Position numbers and translations under genes: made by a program. Below are positions 5,821 to 14,213 of a stretch of DNA of 44,227 nucleotides, one piece after another; positions within the stretch are counted from its first letter, which is position 1; each line of letters opens with the position of its first letter. The stretch is from a virus. The stretch is taken from IMG/VR virus record IMGVR_UViG_3300003886_000009, positions 1 to 44,227 of that record; one strand, given 5' to 3'. The notes under the pieces were generated by a model. The model saw only the letters and a program-made list of their open reading frames with translations, was not told the DNA's origin and did no database searches.

Positions 5821-6546
5821 ATGAAAAGGTACACATATTTAAGCTTTGTCGAGACGGCACAGGCGCTTGAAGACGGCAAGTATGTTGAATGGGCTGATAC
5901 ATCCCCGACGCCAACAAAGCTAAAGTGGAGGCGGAAAACATCTAAAAATGTAAACGCTAATTTTAGATACCGCCTCATCGAGGAAGTAGAAGAATGGGCT
6001 GCTGAGATTGGTGCCTCAGTCTTAGTTAAAACTAAGGATGGGGATTACAAAGATTATGGATGTAACTTCAAAGGCATGTTTGAGGGGAAATTTCTATGTG
6101 AAGACAGCTCTGGGATGCTGATCGGCTGGGATGAAATAGCGCCAATCAAAAAAGAGACCAAACAGCTTCATGGCGGGCTAAAGGAATGGAAAGCTAAAGT
6201 AGGTGAACTGGTACAGGTTAAACATAAAGATGATAGCGAATTTAGACCGGACGCGCGAGAATACAGGGGGGTTGTTGACGGAAAATACTTTTGTAGGCTG
6301 AACAGTTGGGCACGATTGATACCGTGGGATGAAATAGCGCCGGTAACAGAGGCTAAGGAGCTAACCAATTTCGTGAATGGGTGTTTTAGTGGTATCGAAG
6401 AGAAACGTAAACCGAGAGTGCATTGGTCTAATGAATACCCAAACGGCGATATTGTGGGGAATCACATGACTAGTGATACTGCATTGGCCTTTGCAGCACA
6501 TGATTGCATTGGTCAAGTCAAATTCGTAGAGGAAATTAAAGAGTGA
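5821..6546 (+). CDS. protein with two internal repeats (241 aa)
   Basis: A strong AAGGAG lies upstream of the ATG. Residues 58-108 and 122-174 are copies of one module: each starts EWxAxxG, continues with VxVKxKD, contains FxGxxxGKxFC or YRGVVDGKYFC, and ends WDEIAP. The modules look like small beta-barrels, but no named family is recognised. Residues 1-52 begin MKRYTYLSFVETAQALEDGK, a start typical of phage proteins of about this size. The C-terminal 60 residues (VHWSNEYPNGDIVGNH onward) form a third region. Duplication suggests binding of a repetitive or dimeric target. The stop overlaps the next start at 6543. Confidence 0.7.
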   Translation: MKRYTYLSFVETAQALEDGKYVEWADTSPTPTKLKWRRKTSKNVNANFRYRLIEEVEEWAAEIGASVLVKTKDGDYKDYGCNFKGMFEGKFLCEDSSGMLIGWDEIAPIKKETKQLHGGLKEWKAKVGELVQVKHKDDSEFRPDAREYRGVVDGKYFCRLNSWARLIPWDEIAPVTEAKELTNFVNGCFSGIEEKRKPRVHWSNEYPNGDIVGNHMTSDTALAFAAHDCIGQVKFVEEIKE

Positions 6547-6797
6547 ATAAACAAAACTTGAAGTGGCTGGACAGGAATAGAGATTTTTTCCTCGGATCAT
6601 TTGAAATGGTTGATGAAAACCTACCTGATGGGGCGTATTTACAAATGCGAATTGATTCTGCCGACCATTTGCTTAATACATGGATAGATATTGGTATGGA
6701 AAAGCCGCTGAAGAACCTGGATGGGTATGATATAAGCATGGGCCTAATGAGGGCTGAAAATGGCGAATATGCCTATAGGGTCAAAGATGACTATTAG
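6543..6797 (+). CDS. hypothetical early protein (84 aa)
   Basis: 84 residues starting with GTG at 6543, overlapping the previous stop (GTGA), with GAGGA upstream. The protein is acidic and globular, with an LPDGAYLQMRIDSADHLL segment. No family is recognised. Its end overlaps the next gene by 11 bases. Confidence 0.6.
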   Translation: MNKQNLKWLDRNRDFFLGSFEMVDENLPDGAYLQMRIDSADHLLNTWIDIGMEKPLKNLDGYDISMGLMRAENGEYAYRVKDDY

Positions 6798-6990
6798 TTA
6801 TACGCCGCCACCTCTCTGGAACTGCCATCATGAATGGGTAAATGTAGGCGTATCACACAAACGCTGGAGTTCGACAAACACCAGGTACCATATCCCCAAA
6901 GACGCCCCGCTTATACAAGAGCGGAAATGTTTAAAATGTCACGGAGTTGAGTTTATTATTGTTGAGGAAATTAAGCATGGCAATGTTTAG
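6787..6990 (+). CDS. small putative zinc-binding protein (67 aa)
   Basis: The ATG at 6787 is preceded by AGGG at good spacing. An upstream in-frame ATG at 6760 would add nine residues and overlap the previous gene more. The protein has Cys-His-His near the N-terminus (WNCHHEW) and CLKCHG near the C-terminus, a zinc-ribbon-like layout. Such small zinc proteins in phages often contact nucleic acid or RNA polymerase, but that is inference. Confidence 0.55.
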   Translation: MTISYTPPPLWNCHHEWVNVGVSHKRWSSTNTRYHIPKDAPLIQERKCLKCHGVEFIIVEEIKHGNV

Positions 6991-7273
6991 AAAGAAACTA
7001 GTAGTAGTTGAAGCTATAAAATGGGCGGGCGGAAACCTAAAGGAAATCCTTAATTTCACTGGCAGGCACAAGTCAGCTAGTGATTGGAAGTGGAAACACT
7101 TTGAAGATGTGGTTAAAGCTGAAGGATTGAAAATTTTTACGCTAGAAGGGTCACTCAAAGCAGCAATCGGCGACATGATTATTAAGGGGGTTGCGGGGGA
7201 ATTTTACCCTTGTAAGCCTGATATTTTTGCTGACACTTATGAAGCAGTAGGCAAGGTTATCGAAGATGACTAG
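6977..7273 (+). CDS. widespread phage protein, YPCKPDIF family (98 aa)
   Basis: The ATG at 6977 has GAGGA 8 bases upstream, which favours it over the upstream ATG at 6947. FRKKLVVVEAIKWAG at the start and TLEGSLKAAIGDMIIKGVAGEFYPCKPDIFADTYE at the end are the hallmarks of a very common small protein of tailed phages and prophages, whose function is unknown. The IGDMIIKGVAGEFY strand region suggests a compact beta fold. It overlaps the next gene by 8 bases. Confidence 0.75.
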   Translation: MAMFRKKLVVVEAIKWAGGNLKEILNFTGRHKSASDWKWKHFEDVVKAEGLKIFTLEGSLKAAIGDMIIKGVAGEFYPCKPDIFADTYEAVGKVIEDD

Positions 7274-7526
7274 CCTAATAAACACAGAAGGCGTTGAACA
7301 AATAATTTGTGAAATGTACGCGTGGTGCATAGCCGCTGTTCCAAAGAATGATAAAGAGGATAAATTTGTTAAGAACATATTAACTCTGTGTAATATTATT
7401 GAGGGTAAAGTCGGTAGTATAGGTAGTATTAGGGAACAGCTAGATGTGCTTACAGGTGACTTGTGGCCGCAGAATGAGACGACTAGAGAACTTGCTAAAA
7501 TTTTAGAAACTACAGAGAAGCTATAG
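7266..7526 (+). CDS. hypothetical early protein (86 aa)
   Basis: 86 residues, start overlapping the preceding gene. It is helical throughout, with an EMYAWCIAAVP segment that is hydrophobic but too short and broken for a clear membrane helix, and an acidic C-terminus. No family recognised. Confidence 0.55.
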   Translation: MTSLINTEGVEQIICEMYAWCIAAVPKNDKEDKFVKNILTLCNIIEGKVGSIGSIREQLDVLTGDLWPQNETTRELAKILETTEKL

Positions 7527-7539
7527 AGAGTAAAATAAA

Positions 7540-7803
7540 ATGACAAAAGATTTAAATTTTGGAAATGGGCATCCGAAGCATAAACGCAAACTCGTTGAAA
7601 TAAAACTCCCCCATACTAAACACTATTTTATTATTGGCATAAAAAAGCTGTCAAAAACTGGTAAAACTATTGAAAAAGTCTTAGGGAGTGGCGCTGACTT
7701 TGCTGAACTTTCAACTAAAATAAAAGCCCTAGAAAAATCTTCTGAATATGGGCCTCTTCGGGTTTTAGAAGGAACTGCAATTATAGCGAACAGGGTTTAT
7801 TAA
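7540..7803 (+). CDS. hypothetical basic protein (87 aa)
   Basis: 87 residues, Lys-rich (KHKRKLVEIKLPHTKHYFIIG). The upstream sequence AGAGAG provides a modest ribosome binding site. It is the last small gene before the primase-helicase gene. The basic character allows nucleic-acid binding, but there is no motif to prove it. Confidence 0.55.
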   Translation: MTKDLNFGNGHPKHKRKLVEIKLPHTKHYFIIGIKKLSKTGKTIEKVLGSGADFAELSTKIKALEKSSEYGPLRVLEGTAIIANRVY

Positions 7804-7835
7804 GCCGTTTACCAAAATAAAATGGAATAAAATAA

Positions 7836-10373
7836 ATGGCAGATTTGTCTAAGTTTAAATCAAATTTAATAACTAACGCATCGGAAGAAACACTCAAATT
7901 TTTTGGGTGTTTTTCTGGTGCAATAACTCTAACTTTAAGCGACCCTTTTGTAAGCTATTACAAACCGACTACAGAAGAGTTCAGCTATATTAATCAGGCT
8001 AATAAAGCCGGTCGAGCCATTTATTTTACGGTTAATGAGACTACAGCAGAAGGGCGCAAAGCAGAAAATATTAAAAATATTCGGGCTATTTTTTGCGATG
8101 ACGATAATTCTGCACAAATTAAAAATTACCCGCCTAAAACCGACTGGCCAATACCCCCCAGTATTGTCATAAATACCTCAAGTGTTGAGGGTATATTTAA
8201 ATACCATTATTACTGGCTGACTCAAACTCAAAATAAAGAAGAGTGGGCGAGAGTACAGACAGGTCTAGTTGAATTTTATGGTATGGATATCAATGTTAAG
8301 GATATTGCAAGGATTCTGAGAGTGCCTGGTTATGGTAACACTAAAAACAGCACAACTACGCCATGCCGCATCGTTAAATGCCCTGGTAATACATATACCT
8401 GGTCGGATATTATTAAGGCTTTTCCTCCAGTCAGTATGTCTAAAGTAAACGAAGTCAAAGGCAATGACCCGGATGGTGAGTTTAACGAACATGTTATGTG
8501 TGACAGGTTTAGGAATCCCAGCGAAGGCGGGTACATATCGAATAGTCTAAACTCAATTATTATGCACTTGGCCAACGATGGGAGGTCTATTCACCGGATT
8601 AAAAGGTATATAGAGCAACTCTATGAAACAGTCTCCGACGAACATCTTACACTGTATAAAAAGCGTTACTATGGAGCGCGAGTGCAAGTAGACAAGTGGA
8701 TAAAAACCGCAAGGATTAATGTATTAGAAAGACGCGCTGCTACTGCCCCTACTACCATACTTCAATTACAACCTGAAATTCCTGAAGCACTTCTTTGGGA
8801 CTGGTCTGTATTACAGTCTAATCCGCTGCCCGAAGAGGCCTTACCAGAAACACTACTGCAAGCTGCCAAAGAAATTGGCGATTGGACAGCAGTAGGGCAA
8901 GATCCTGCTATTCTATCTGCTGTCTTTATAACGTCAGCCTTACTTAGTAAAAATGTGTTAATACATGAAATTGGCGATGATTTAATGACACATTGTCAAT
9001 CAGGTATTTGCATAGTAATGGACACAGGTGCTAGAAAAAGCGCCATTTATAATCAGATGAATAAACCCTTTTTTGAGTTTGAGGAAAGGCTCAGAAAAGA
9101 GTGGGAAGAAACTCGTTTTATAACAGCATCGCAGGCTAACGCTATAGACTCAGAAATTAAATCGCTTGACAGAAGATACGCCAAGCAAAGAGATCCCAGC
9201 GAAGGCGAACGTGAAACATACGCTATTTCACGCGGCCTAAAACTACTGGATAAAAGTAAGCTACAACTTAAACAGCCCTGGTTAAGATCCGCCGATGTAA
9301 CAGAAGAGAAATTAGTAAGGAAATTAGATGAAAACCAAGGTTGTATAGCCATTATTTCAGATGATGCCAGGCAAGTAATAAACAATATTACAGGTAAATA
9401 CGGTAATGCTTCGGACACTGGCGAGTCTGTTTATATTAACGCCCTAACCGGGTCATCTATACTCTATGAAAGAGTAGGGAGTGAACAAGAGATCGCAATA
9501 GAACACCCAGTCCTTAATGCTTTGCTTTTTGTTCAGCCTGATGCGGCGCTTAAATTGCGTAATTCTGAAATGTTTGTACCTTCGGGTATGGCCGCACGTT
9601 TACCGATGTATTTTTATCCAGTATCGGGAGCAGATATAGTAGCAAACACAAGTAGACGTAAAATAGACTTAAATAAAATGGAGCCTTATTATACAGTTTT
9701 GCGTAACATCTGTGTTCAACGAATTAAAAATCCCCTGCATATACGGTTAGATGATGCAGGGATGCAAGCTTGCGCTAGAATGGATAAAAAATTCGCTGAG
9801 TCATTAAAAGGGAAATGGTTAGGCCATTATGATAAAAGCAATAAATTAATCACATTAGCTATTATGTATGCTACTTGTTTTGCTGCCCTAGAAGACACAA
9901 AGTTTGTAGTATCTTTTCAAAATACTAAAGGCGAAAATAACTCCTACGTTTTATCTGCTAAACACTTAAATATGGGGTTTATGTTTGCGGATGCCTTATT
10001 CGGGCAGTCCATAACATCCCATCAAGTTATAGCGTATGAGGCTCTGCCCAGAAAAGCCGAGTCTTTTTTAGCCACGTTGCAGAAATGGTATGCTGAGGGT
10101 AAGGTAACAGAAGGCTTCGTTTTATGTGGTGCTTTGAATAATCATGTAAGCCCTAAACTACGTGATTTTTTACCAGAAATTACGGATATGCTGCTTAAAC
10201 GTAAATGGTTGTTTATTACAAAGATGGCAGAGGATAAGCGAAAACTTAATGGTGGCTTTCCAGATAAATATGTGGACACTGGTGATTTAATCTATCATTT
10301 AAATATCGAAGGCATTAAAAAAAGAGCGGCAATGAGTTTAGATAAACTGGAAACGGGCTTGACCCAACAATAG
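7836..10373 (+). CDS. primase-helicase fusion, RepB-type primase plus DUF3987 (845 aa)
   Basis: The N-terminal 200 residues match the phage RepB-type archaeo-eukaryotic primase family: FCDDD at 86-90 (metal-binding acids), TSS at 114-116, KYHYYW at 122-127, and DINVKDIARILRVPGYGN at 151-168. The following part is a DUF3987-type ATPase, as in YfjI-like proteins, with a variant Walker A (MDTGARKS, 395-402) and a later IISDDARQ acidic strand acting as Walker B. It probably primes and unwinds DNA at the phage fork. Its position as first large gene of the replication arm, followed at once by nucleases, ssDNA-binding protein and polymerase, fits that role. The Walker A lysine-serine pair is present. 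Length is normal for such fusions. Confidence 0.8.
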   Translation: MADLSKFKSNLITNASEETLKFFGCFSGAITLTLSDPFVSYYKPTTEEFSYINQANKAGRAIYFTVNETTAEGRKAENIKNIRAIFCDDDNSAQIKNYPPKTDWPIPPSIVINTSSVEGIFKYHYYWLTQTQNKEEWARVQTGLVEFYGMDINVKDIARILRVPGYGNTKNSTTTPCRIVKCPGNTYTWSDIIKAFPPVSMSKVNEVKGNDPDGEFNEHVMCDRFRNPSEGGYISNSLNSIIMHLANDGRSIHRIKRYIEQLYETVSDEHLTLYKKRYYGARVQVDKWIKTARINVLERRAATAPTTILQLQPEIPEALLWDWSVLQSNPLPEEALPETLLQAAKEIGDWTAVGQDPAILSAVFITSALLSKNVLIHEIGDDLMTHCQSGICIVMDTGARKSAIYNQMNKPFFEFEERLRKEWEETRFITASQANAIDSEIKSLDRRYAKQRDPSEGERETYAISRGLKLLDKSKLQLKQPWLRSADVTEEKLVRKLDENQGCIAIISDDARQVINNITGKYGNASDTGESVYINALTGSSILYERVGSEQEIAIEHPVLNALLFVQPDAALKLRNSEMFVPSGMAARLPMYFYPVSGADIVANTSRRKIDLNKMEPYYTVLRNICVQRIKNPLHIRLDDAGMQACARMDKKFAESLKGKWLGHYDKSNKLITLAIMYATCFAALEDTKFVVSFQNTKGENNSYVLSAKHLNMGFMFADALFGQSITSHQVIAYEALPRKAESFLATLQKWYAEGKVTEGFVLCGALNNHVSPKLRDFLPEITDMLLKRKWLFITKMAEDKRKLNGGFPDKYVDTGDLIYHLNIEGIKKRAAMSLDKLETGLTQQ

Positions 10374-10391
10374 TTTAATAAGGAATTTATA

Positions 10392-10871
10392 ATGGTTAAA
10401 TTAATAGAACCAGCGAACCCGGCCCCAGAAAAAAATGTAAGGCAAACTGCCCAAGCACTCAAGCAGCACTTCCTGGAAATGGCTGAACCCCTTGTAGAGG
10501 CGTATGTAAATGCGGCACTAGGCAACTCTAATCTACAAAGCACTAACTCAAGTGCGCGTGAAGAGGTTTGGTCTGTGCTTAAACAGATGATGTTGCAATC
10601 GTCAGATAAACTAGAAATAGATATAGCTTCTGCAGAGGGTGTGCTAGAAGCTGTTTCCACAGGGAAGTGTACTTTTGAGGAAGGCGAAAAACTTTTAAGT
10701 TTATATAAGAAAGTTAAAGACATTGAGGTTGCTGGGAATCTTCCCGGTAACGCAAGTGTCCTTATTCAAATCTTAAATGCTACAGGAACTCCAATTAATC
10801 AGAGTAAAACTGAATGTATTATTGAAGGCGCTACATCTGAGATTGTTGAAATTGAGGAGAAATCTGAATAA
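10392..10871 (+). CDS. hypothetical replication-operon protein (159 aa)
   Basis: 159 residues with AAGGA upstream. It is helical and acidic, with central VWSVLKQMMLQSSDKLEID and TFEEGEKLLSLYKKVKDIE segments suited to oligomeric helices. The gene sits between the primase-helicase and the PD-(D/E)XK nuclease and overlaps the latter by one base (TAATG). It could be a helicase loader or a small packaging-type protein, but neither is supported by a motif. Confidence 0.6.
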   Translation: MVKLIEPANPAPEKNVRQTAQALKQHFLEMAEPLVEAYVNAALGNSNLQSTNSSAREEVWSVLKQMMLQSSDKLEIDIASAEGVLEAVSTGKCTFEEGEKLLSLYKKVKDIEVAGNLPGNASVLIQILNATGTPINQSKTECIIEGATSEIVEIEEKSE

Positions 10872-11275
10872 TGGTAAATCCAAGAACAAAAGGAGCAAAC
10901 GCAGAGCGTGAAGCGGCTGCTTGGTTACAGCAAAAGTTAAACCTTGAGCATACTCCACAACGGAACCTGGAACAGGTACGCTTTAAGGGGACTGGCAGGA
11001 TACAGCAAGGTCAAGATTTGGTCGGCATAGCCCCTTTCTGTATAGAGATTAAACGACAAGAGAAATTGTCACTAAAAGCTTGGTGGCTTCAATGCGTTTT
11101 TGCAGCTAAAAGAATGCCTGGAACTATCCCGGTTGTGATGTACCGGCAAAACAATAAACAATGGCAGTTTTTAATAAGCGCAAAATATTGTGGTATTCAA
11201 TCTGGTTATGTTCACCTAGAAACTAAGATGGGAATAAATTGGATGCTGCAGATTTTAAAACAAGCAAGTGAATAA
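10871..11275 (+). CDS. PD-(D/E)XK nuclease, Holliday-resolvase-like (134 aa)
   Basis: Residues E12 or E14, D49 and the E59-I-K61 strand give the order E...D...ExK of PD-(D/E)XK nucleases, followed by Q74 in a helix. RNLEQ at 31-35 and QQGQDLVGIAPFCIEIKRQE are typical of the small phage resolvase-like group. It likely cuts branched or recombination intermediates during replication and before packaging. The size of 134 residues fits a single catalytic domain. It overlaps both neighbours by one base, so it is tightly coupled. Confidence 0.75.
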   Translation: MVNPRTKGANAEREAAAWLQQKLNLEHTPQRNLEQVRFKGTGRIQQGQDLVGIAPFCIEIKRQEKLSLKAWWLQCVFAAKRMPGTIPVVMYRQNNKQWQFLISAKYCGIQSGYVHLETKMGINWMLQILKQASE

Positions 11276-11655
11276 TGGATTATATTTATCTTTTAACTAA
11301 CAATTGCTTACCAGGAATTGTCAAAATAGGGAAGAGTCCCCGCCCTAAACGGGCCTGTGCTGAAATCAATAAAGGGGGAGGGGTGTTTGGTCGGTGGAGT
11401 GTGAAATATACCTGGAGGGCGAAACATGGCGATGTTATGGAGCGTCAGGCCTGTATAGCCCTGGTACAATATAAGCATAAACTCTCGGGGGGTGTCGGGA
11501 TTTTTCAAGTAGAGGTAGATAAGGCGATTATTCTGGTGTCCATAGGGCTTGCATCGCCTCTGCCTTTAGCTTATCAGAAAAAATTAAGATCAATTGAATT
11601 TAATAGGCCTGTCTGCGGTTACTCCGATCAAGCCATAACAGAGCAGGAAGAGTGA
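11275..11655 (+). CDS. T5orf172/GIY-YIG-like nuclease domain protein (126 aa)
   Basis: The start MDYIYLLTNNCLPGIVKIGKS has the YxYxLxN...PGxxKIGK pattern of the T5orf172 branch of the GIY-YIG superfamily. R26 and E56 are positioned like the catalytic Arg and Glu of the fold. The first tyrosine motif is YIY instead of GIY. C-terminal residues after about 100 are less conserved. Function may be DNA cleavage during recombination, or a free-standing endonuclease. The gene is coupled to the upstream nuclease by a one-base overlap. Confidence 0.65.
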   Translation: MDYIYLLTNNCLPGIVKIGKSPRPKRACAEINKGGGVFGRWSVKYTWRAKHGDVMERQACIALVQYKHKLSGGVGIFQVEVDKAIILVSIGLASPLPLAYQKKLRSIEFNRPVCGYSDQAITEQEE

Positions 11656-11944
11656 GCGCCAGGTGAATCTAAAAAGTCTCTCTATAGCAATATCAAGGCT
11701 TTTAGCAAAGTTCTTTAAAACGGCTCTGAGAGAATATAAGGATTTTCTAATATAGAATAATGAATAAAATCAAGGAGTTACCTTATATTTGATTTTAGAA
11801 TATTAAAAGTAAGAAATAGTTAATAGATAAATAGGGTTTATTAGGGTATAGAAAAAATTAGGTGTACCTTTATCTTTCTTTTTGTTAATCTTTTTAAACT
11901 CATTTAAAAGAGTAACTAATTTAAATTAATTAAGGAGTATTTAT
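11656..11944. other. AT-rich gap upstream of 11945
   Basis: 289 bases without a credible gene and unusually AT-rich toward the 3' side. It contains the weak promoter candidate at 11882-11910 and GGAG before the ATG at 11945. I see no repeat or strong hairpin in the remainder. Confidence 0.4.
11882..11910 (+). promoter_or_regulatory. candidate internal promoter
   Basis: TTGTTA (11882-11887), a 17-base spacer, and TAAAAG (11905-11910), about 35 bases before the ATG at 11945. It would give separate control of the recombination and polymerase genes. The hexamers are weaker than those at 1270-1298. Confidence 0.4.
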
Positions 11945-12646
11945 ATGTCAGAAGAGAATTATGATATGGCCGCAATCACCGCACTTATTATTAGTGGCTT
12001 AACGGCTGACCAAGATGATGACACAATTCGTCTGGAAATGTTCAAACAGCGGGTACCGTTTAACAAAATCAATAGCATTTTTCGCGACGTGGCCATTGCT
12101 GAAGGTTTCAAGGCTGACCCAAAAGTTGTTAAACAGGGTGTCGCTATAGAGCTTGAGGATGTCGATGTTGAAGACTTGATTGAATGGCAAGACCTACAAG
12201 ATACAGTAGATGCAATAGTTACAAAAGTCAGACACGCAACTCCTGCCTTAGTTTTTAGAGCATTGAGAGCAAAAGCCGATGAAGCTGAAGTCGAATTACC
12301 AAGCAAGCCTAAAAAGACTGGAACACGCCGGCGTGGTGTTAGTAAAGTTAAGGCAGCGATTGTTTCTCTGTATAACGCTAATCCTGCAATTTCTTCACAA
12401 GAGATGTTTGATGGTCTGCAGGGGTTTGTGGCAGGCGATAACTGGGTACGCAACACCATCAGTTACATCAATATGTATTTACCGGTAATGATCGCAGCAA
12501 CTACAGGTGTCGAACTGTCTGCAATCAAGGTTGATTTGCTGGACAAAGATACTTTGGAAAAAGCTGCAGAAGGCTCTCTATTCGGTGATGTAAACGGAGG
12601 AACCTCTGAAGACTCTATACCTGAAGACGCTTTACCCGAAGATTAA
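11945..12646 (+). CDS. hypothetical middle protein, possible DNA-binding (233 aa)
   Basis: 233 residues with AAGGAG before the ATG. The N-terminal 75 residues are acidic and helical (LTADQDDDTIRLEMFKQRVPFNKINSIF). Residues 115-130 are basic (SKPKKTGTRRRGVSKVK), followed by a helical VKAAIVSLYNANPAISSQEMF and WVRNTISYINMYLP region of possible winged-helix type. The C-terminal 35 residues are acidic. It is first behind a candidate promoter and ends in a structured RNA gap, so it may be abundant, but no family is recognised. Confidence 0.6.
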   Translation: MSEENYDMAAITALIISGLTADQDDDTIRLEMFKQRVPFNKINSIFRDVAIAEGFKADPKVVKQGVAIELEDVDVEDLIEWQDLQDTVDAIVTKVRHATPALVFRALRAKADEAEVELPSKPKKTGTRRRGVSKVKAAIVSLYNANPAISSQEMFDGLQGFVAGDNWVRNTISYINMYLPVMIAATTGVELSAIKVDLLDKDTLEKAAEGSLFGDVNGGTSEDSIPEDALPED

Positions 12647-12720
12647 AGCCCCACAGTGAGGCTGTACCCGTGTCTACGGCGGGTTCGCGGTCAGTAGACG
12701 CTCCTAAGCATGAGTGCTTA
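12647..12720 (+). ncRNA. candidate pseudoknot and hairpin RNA
   Basis: Three local structures occur in series. AGCC (12647-12650) pairs with GGCT (12660-12663). ACCCG (12666-12670) pairs with CGGGT (12680-12684), interleaved with TGTCTAC (12671-12677) pairing GTAGACG (12694-12700), which is the order of an H-type pseudoknot. TAAGCA (12705-12710) and TGCTTA (12715-12720) form a perfect hairpin with TGAG loop. No T-tract follows. It may be an untranslated-region control element, processing site or small RNA. Confidence 0.5.
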
Positions 12721-12773
12721 AACTGCTCAATTTTATCACTATACCAATGGTTTCGTAACCTAAGGATATTGAA

Positions 12774-12995
12774 ATGCTTTTAGCAAACACTAAAGAATAT
12801 TATAGAGACATCGCACATCATTATTTCTGCATAGGTAAAATGTATTTAATGCAGCATTTTCTTGATCTTCATAAGAACAGTAGAAAGCAGAATACATTTA
12901 ATACCGAAGATACAAAAGACTGGTTTAAGTGGTCACAAACTCCGCGTCCAGTCTGGGATACAGAAATGAAAGCTTATGTAGGGGATATCTTTTGA
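12774..12995 (+). CDS. hypothetical small protein (73 aa)
   Basis: 73 residues beginning MLLANTKEYYRDIAHHYF, with AAGGAT before the ATG. It is rich in His, Tyr and Trp, with no metal-site spacing I recognise. The stop shares a base with the next ATG (TGATG). Confidence 0.55.
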   Translation: MLLANTKEYYRDIAHHYFCIGKMYLMQHFLDLHKNSRKQNTFNTEDTKDWFKWSQTPRPVWDTEMKAYVGDIF

Positions 12996-13462
12996 TGGAA
13001 CAAAAGGAATGGGATCATAAAGAAGACGAAGAAATGCAGCAGTACATGAAAGAAAAAACCATTAATGAGAACAAGAGGAAAAGTCTAATGTCAATTATTA
13101 CCGAGTGGAAAGAACTATCAACAAAATTAAAGTGGTTAAAAACTAAAGAAGCAGACCTTAGAAGAACTGTTTGCAAAATAGTTATCGGGGATACCCCTAT
13201 GGTTAATGGGCGAGTAACCGTAAAAAAACAACTTGAAGGTTTTGCTGTTAAGGCTATTCAAACTCTTGGGTATTCTGTAGATAAAGCAGCACTAGGAGTT
13301 ATTTGGAAAGAGCTATCCCCTACAGAAAAGGCATGTATAAAAATGGTGCCTGAGCTTAAAATAGGTGAATATAAAAAGCTCCCAGAAGATAGCCTATTGC
13401 ATGAGGCTATTGTAACTAAGCACGCTATGCCCACACTTGAAGCCGAGATACAGGGGGAATAA
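12995..13462 (+). CDS. hypothetical helical protein before the Sak4-like gene (155 aa)
   Basis: The ATG at 12995 overlaps the preceding stop, so the more upstream in-frame start at 12929 is not needed. The N-terminal half is charged and coiled-coil-like (WDHKEDEEMQQYMKEK, LSTKLKWLKTKEADLRR). The C-terminal half includes IWKELSPTEKACIKMVPELKIGEYKKLP. The EADLRR pattern recalls small phage proteins that accompany recombination ATPases. It could be an accessory factor for the next gene; this is inference from position. Confidence 0.55.
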   Translation: MEQKEWDHKEDEEMQQYMKEKTINENKRKSLMSIITEWKELSTKLKWLKTKEADLRRTVCKIVIGDTPMVNGRVTVKKQLEGFAVKAIQTLGYSVDKAALGVIWKELSPTEKACIKMVPELKIGEYKKLPEDSLLHEAIVTKHAMPTLEAEIQGE

Positions 13463-13464
13463 CT

Positions 13465-14187
13465 GTGACACTTAAATTTTCTAATACTGATGTTGAGCAA
13501 TCGTTTATTAACGTATTGTGCTACGGAGAAGCTGGGGTAGGTAAAACTAAACTAATAGGCACGGCCCCCAGGCCTTTAATTCTAAATGCTGAAGGCGGTC
13601 TTCTGTCTTTACGCGGGGCAAAGATTACCAGCATAACCATTAAAACCCGTAAAGATATTGACGACGTTTATGACTGGCTCAGTTTAAGCAAAGAAGCTAA
13701 AATTTTTAAGACTATTTGTATTGATAGTCTATCTGAAGTAGCCGAAGTTCTCTTATCGAGTGAGTTGAAGGAGACTAAAGATCCAAGAAAAGCTTATGGA
13801 GTCATGGCTTCTGAAATGGCTGTAATGATTCGGGGTTTTCGGGACTTGCCCTTTCATACTTATTTTACTGCAAAAACTAAGAAAATTGTAGACGAAGAGA
13901 GCGGGGCTATAAGTTATATCCCGGCAGTCCCTGGACAATCCTTATTAAACAGCTTGCCCTACTTTTTTGACGAAGTGCTTATGCTCGATGTGGCAAAAAC
14001 AAAAGCTGGTGTTACATACCGCTATCTAAAAACAGTAGCAGATCATCAGTATATCGCGAAAGATAGGTCAGGCCGACTAGACCCAAAAGAACCAGCGGAT
14101 CTTACTAAATTATTTAAGAAGATTTCACCCATACTGGCAAAGCCAGTAGTGAAAAAGAAGGCAGCTAAATCTGCCAAAGCTACATAA
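13465..14187 (+). CDS. Sak4-like RecA-fold recombination ATPase (240 aa)
   Basis: A GTG start at 13465 has GGGGGA at good spacing. The Walker A motif GEAGVGKT lies at 21-28, and a Walker B strand TICIDS at 82-87. The following NAEGGLLSLRG segment is typical of phage nucleotide-binding proteins of the AAA_24/Sak4 type, single-domain relatives of RecA/Rad51. These act with ssDNA-binding protein in annealing or strand exchange. The next gene encodes DUF669, and a Cas4/RecB-like nuclease lies close by, the usual company. The C-terminal tail is Lys/Ala-rich (VVKKKAAKSAKAT), perhaps for DNA contact. Confidence 0.75.
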   Translation: MTLKFSNTDVEQSFINVLCYGEAGVGKTKLIGTAPRPLILNAEGGLLSLRGAKITSITIKTRKDIDDVYDWLSLSKEAKIFKTICIDSLSEVAEVLLSSELKETKDPRKAYGVMASEMAVMIRGFRDLPFHTYFTAKTKKIVDEESGAISYIPAVPGQSLLNSLPYFFDEVLMLDVAKTKAGVTYRYLKTVADHQYIAKDRSGRLDPKEPADLTKLFKKISPILAKPVVKKKAAKSAKAT

Positions 14188-14213
14188 CTTTTAAAAACAT
14201 AACGGAGAATTTT

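Noticed and set aside
10392-10871. Small terminase subunit
   Set aside because: Helical and oligomer-like, but in the replication arm, far from the large terminase, and lacking an HTH.
11959-12459. Long open frame on the minus strand opposite the gene at 11945
   Set aside because: It is Ser/Thr/Leu-rich shadow sequence with no ribosome site; the plus-strand gene has a strong site and ordinary composition.
12671-12700. tRNA-like look of the GGGTTCGCGG stretch
   Set aside because: No acceptor stem, anticodon arm or tRNA length; pseudoknot pairing explains the sequence better.
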